A stretch of DNA of 7,695 nucleotides from Methanosphaera sp. SHI613. GTDB lineage: Archaea > Methanobacteriota > Methanobacteria > Methanobacteriales > Methanobacteriaceae. A program made the position numbers and the translations under genes. The notes under the pieces were generated by a model. It was not told the origin of the DNA. It made no database searches and worked only from the letters and a program-made list of their open reading frames with translations. Location: contig MVJJ01000155.1 of assembly GCA_003266145.1 (NCBI GenBank), positions 1-7,695 of the forward strand. Direction: 5' to 3'. Positions 6,428 through 7,695 of this stretch are shown one piece after another; the first letter of the stretch is position 1, and every line of letters begins with the position of its first letter.

Positions 6428-6435
6428 AAAAAAAA
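6428..6435 (-). terminator. T-run terminator of the rps8e-polB2 operon
   Basis: Eight A on the plus strand read as eight T on the minus strand, beginning seven bases past the polB2 stop codon. This matches the oligo-T stops used by the other genes in the window. Confidence 0.6.
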
Positions 6436-6442
6436 GGATTAA

Positions 6443-7093
6443 TTAAAAGAAACTATCTAAGCTTGTCTGTTTTTCGTTATTCATGATTTGTTCTTCAGAA
6501 TAACCAATAGCTTCCAATATTCTTAATGTTGCCGGTAAAACTTGGTGTTCAATGTAATATTCGGGATCGTATTCCTTGTTTTCCATCAGTTCTGCAGGTT
6601 GTGCACGTCTGCTGATGGGTTCGCTTCCCTTTGTTATAACATATTGGATAATTGAACCACTAGTTACTTTAATACCATGCATTCTAAGTTTTTCAGCAGC
6701 AATAACATGTGGTGCTATCTGTTTATAATTTTCTGGTTTTTTAGTAAGCTTAGTATGTATAATAAGATCTGATACATCTACACTTCCGCTATTAAGACGT
6801 TTAATAACATCTTTCACTATCTTTTTAGCTTTGTTAGGTGATGCATCTTTTAAAATAGCCTCTAGAACATCATGCTGTGTGTTCTTTGCAACGGGTGCCC
6901 AGTCACGACGAACAAGTTCTAGACCTTTAACAACAATAGTACCCTCTTCGATAAGAGCATACCTTTTTTTTGTTACGAAGAAACCTCTGTCATAGTAACC
7001 TTCCAGTTCTAACTCCATATCCTCAGGAAGGTTTTGGTTAATGGAGCTAAGAAGCTCCGTTACCTGTTCTTCGATTTTTGTTGGAATACTCAT
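6443..7093 (-). CDS. polB2: Split family B DNA polymerase, small C-terminal subunit PolB2
   Basis: The 216 residues correspond to the thumb-side C-terminal part of archaeal family B DNA polymerase. Visible blocks are FFVTKKRYA (38-46, the KKxY region), KGLELVRRDW (56-65), APHVIAAEKL, SIIQYVITKG followed by RRA (147-164) and EYYIEHQVLPATLRILEAIGY (178-198). The protein ends in QTSLDSFF (209-216), a canonical PCNA-interacting QxxLxxFF motif. The exonuclease domain and the YGDTDS catalytic motif are absent. In Methanothermobacter these lie in a separate PolB1, and the two polypeptides together form the polymerase. The length is close to the roughly 220 residues known for PolB2, so this is the natural split form and not a truncation. 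Its ATG overlaps the rps8e stop by four bases (ATGA), implying translational coupling; I see no strong own ribosome binding site. The PolB1 gene is not in the window. Confidence 0.9.
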   Translation of the reverse strand: MSIPTKIEEQVTELLSSINQNLPEDMELELEGYYDRGFFVTKKRYALIEEGTIVVKGLELVRRDWAPVAKNTQHDVLEAILKDASPNKAKKIVKDVIKRLNSGSVDVSDLIIHTKLTKKPENYKQIAPHVIAAEKLRMHGIKVTSGSIIQYVITKGSEPISRRAQPAELMENKEYDPEYYIEHQVLPATLRILEAIGYSEEQIMNNEKQTSLDSFF

Positions 7094-7470
7094 TCGATTA
7101 ATACGCCGTTAACTATTCCATTTTGTCCTGGTCTTGAAGTAATTCTTACTTGACCAAGTTCTGTTTCTACTATAGCTCCTTTTGTAACGATGTTTCTTCT
7201 TACAAAGTGGCTATTTGCACTGTTATCGAGTACAGTTTTAATTTCAACGTTTTTACTGGAGTTATCTTTAGGGTCTATAACGTTGATTTTGTTTGCAACA
7301 GTTGCTCTGATTTTTTTACCGTTTCCTCTTACAACTATTTCTTTTTTAACTTCTTCTCCGATTCTTGTTTCTGCTGCTACTCTTCCGAATTCAGCATTTC
7401 TTTTGTTTCTGTTTCTTCTGGATCTTGCACCAGTAGGTTTTCTTAATGAACTACCTTGCCAAATTGCCAT
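7090..7470 (-). CDS. rps8e: Ribosomal protein S8e (eS8), small subunit
   Basis: The 126 residues are the full archaeal length. The start MAIWQGSSLRKPTGARSRRN followed by RNKRNAEFGR is the S8e signature, with a basic N-terminal arm. The remainder (KEIVVRGNGKKIRATVANKI, then FVRRNIVTKGAIVETELGQVR and the ending SRPGQNGIVNGVLIE) fits the family's beta-rich fold. S8e is an archaeal and eukaryotic protein that binds 16S rRNA in the 30S subunit. The start is fixed by a strong TGAGGTGA six bases upstream. It is the first gene of a two-gene minus-strand operon with polB2, overlapping it by ATGA, so a replication subunit is made in step with a ribosomal protein. A perfect 12-bp palindrome lies 26 bases upstream of the ATG. 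Confidence 0.96.
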   Translation of the reverse strand: MAIWQGSSLRKPTGARSRRNRNKRNAEFGRVAAETRIGEEVKKEIVVRGNGKKIRATVANKINVIDPKDNSSKNVEIKTVLDNSANSHFVRRNIVTKGAIVETELGQVRITSRPGQNGIVNGVLIE

Positions 7471-7476
7471 GTTTAT

Positions 7477-7484
7477 TCACCTCA
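7477..7484 (-). promoter_or_regulatory. Strong ribosome binding site of rps8e
   Basis: On the minus strand this reads TGAGGTGA, containing seven bases of the archaeal consensus GGAGGTGA in a row. It ends six bases before ATG 7470-7468. It is the best ribosome binding site in the window attached to a gene, as expected for a ribosomal protein. Confidence 0.85.
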
Positions 7485-7496
7485 TTTTTTTATATT

Positions 7497-7508
7497 ACAT
7501 GTACATGT
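7497..7508. promoter_or_regulatory. Perfect 12-bp palindrome upstream of rps8e
   Basis: ACATGTACATGT is a perfect palindrome, and also two direct copies of the six-base palindrome ACATGT. It lies between the presumed TATA box (7541-7553) and the ribosome binding site, probably close to or just after the transcription start on the minus strand. That is a classic position for a repressor operator. In RNA it would be a weak stem, so a DNA-binding dimer is the likelier user. The regulatory role is inferred from position and symmetry only. Confidence 0.35.
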
Positions 7509-7540
7509 TTATTATTTAAGTTAACTTTTTAAATGAATAG

Positions 7541-7553
7541 TATAATTAAATAA
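7541..7553 (-). promoter_or_regulatory. Possible TATA box of the rps8e-polB2 operon
   Basis: On the minus strand this reads TTATTTAATTATA, a fair match to the archaeal TATA box. Starting about 25 bases downstream would put the transcript's first base near 7520, giving a leader of about 50 bases. The rest of the upstream DNA to 7695 is AT-rich and shows no gene. A hairpin TCCAAT/ATTGGA lies at 7599-7616, and several TATA-like stretches lie at 7665-7692, which may serve a gene beyond the window. Confidence 0.35.
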
Positions 7554-7695
7554 ACTTGCAATACTATCTCTAACAAAAAATTCAAACAGTATTATTCGTC
7601 CAATGACTTAATTGGATTAAAAAACAAGTATTAAATACTATACTATTTTTACAATAATATTATAATATATGCTTTTACTCATTATATATAATTTT

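Noticed and set aside
7150..7519. Two overlapping plus-strand frames of about 100 codons opposite rps8e
   Set aside because: They are antisense to a clearly identified ribosomal protein gene and rich in Phe/Ser/Leu from reversed Lys/Arg/Glu codons.
7599..7616. Hairpin TCCAAT-GACTTA-ATTGGA upstream of rps8e as a terminator
   Set aside because: No T run follows on either strand in the right direction, and a 6-bp stem of this kind is expected by chance in AT-rich spacer.
1..7695. CRISPR array or tandem repeats
   Set aside because: No regularly spaced direct repeats were seen; only isolated inverted repeats and low-complexity AT tracts are present.

Overview
The window looks like chromosomal DNA from a very AT-rich methanogenic archaeon of the order Methanobacteriales, most likely a host-associated genus such as Methanosphaera or Methanobrevibacter. 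The grounds are: a hydrogenase maturation gene (hypD), an archaeal/eukaryotic-type ribosomal protein (S8e), a separately encoded C-terminal piece of family B DNA polymerase (the split PolB known from Methanothermobacter and relatives), strong GGAGGTGA-type ribosome binding sites, and transcription stops that are plain T runs. The genus is inferred from composition and gene content, not from any search.

Layout. Positions 1-1724 (+) hold the 3' end of hypD and a complete pmbA/tldE-like gene 11 bases downstream, probably one transcript. A T run follows, then about 790 bases of AT-rich DNA without a convincing gene. That stretch holds two inverted-repeat-bounded segments (1755-1903 and 2268-2511), a strong palindromic hairpin with a T run (1933-1961) and an orphan GGAGGT. 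Against its right edge lies a broken tyrosine-recombinase fragment (2533-2978) that has a frameshift and an internal stop and lacks the catalytic domain. Together these mark a degraded accessory patch. Another roughly 430 bases of AT-rich DNA lead to the next genes.

Positions 3413-6166 (+) hold a zinc-ribbon, extremely acidic protein with a C-terminal membrane anchor, then a UbiB/ABC1 (AarF) atypical kinase-like protein with two C-terminal membrane helices. A convergent intergenic region (6167-6442) contains T-run stops for both sides and a GC-richer islet with two mutually exclusive hairpins. On the minus strand, rps8e (7470-7090) and polB2 (7093-6443) overlap by 4 bases (ATGA) and form a translationally coupled pair. 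A strong ribosome binding site, a perfect 12-bp palindrome and a TATA-like box lie upstream.

Functionally this is mostly core genome: hydrogenase assembly, peptide maturation or proteolysis, membrane-associated kinase-like activity, translation and replication. The less explained parts are the inverted-repeat segments beside the recombinase remnant, the palindrome in front of the S8e/PolB2 operon and the convergent-region islet. I see no CRISPR array, tRNA, rRNA or intact mobile element, and no clear new multi-gene defence or metabolic system.
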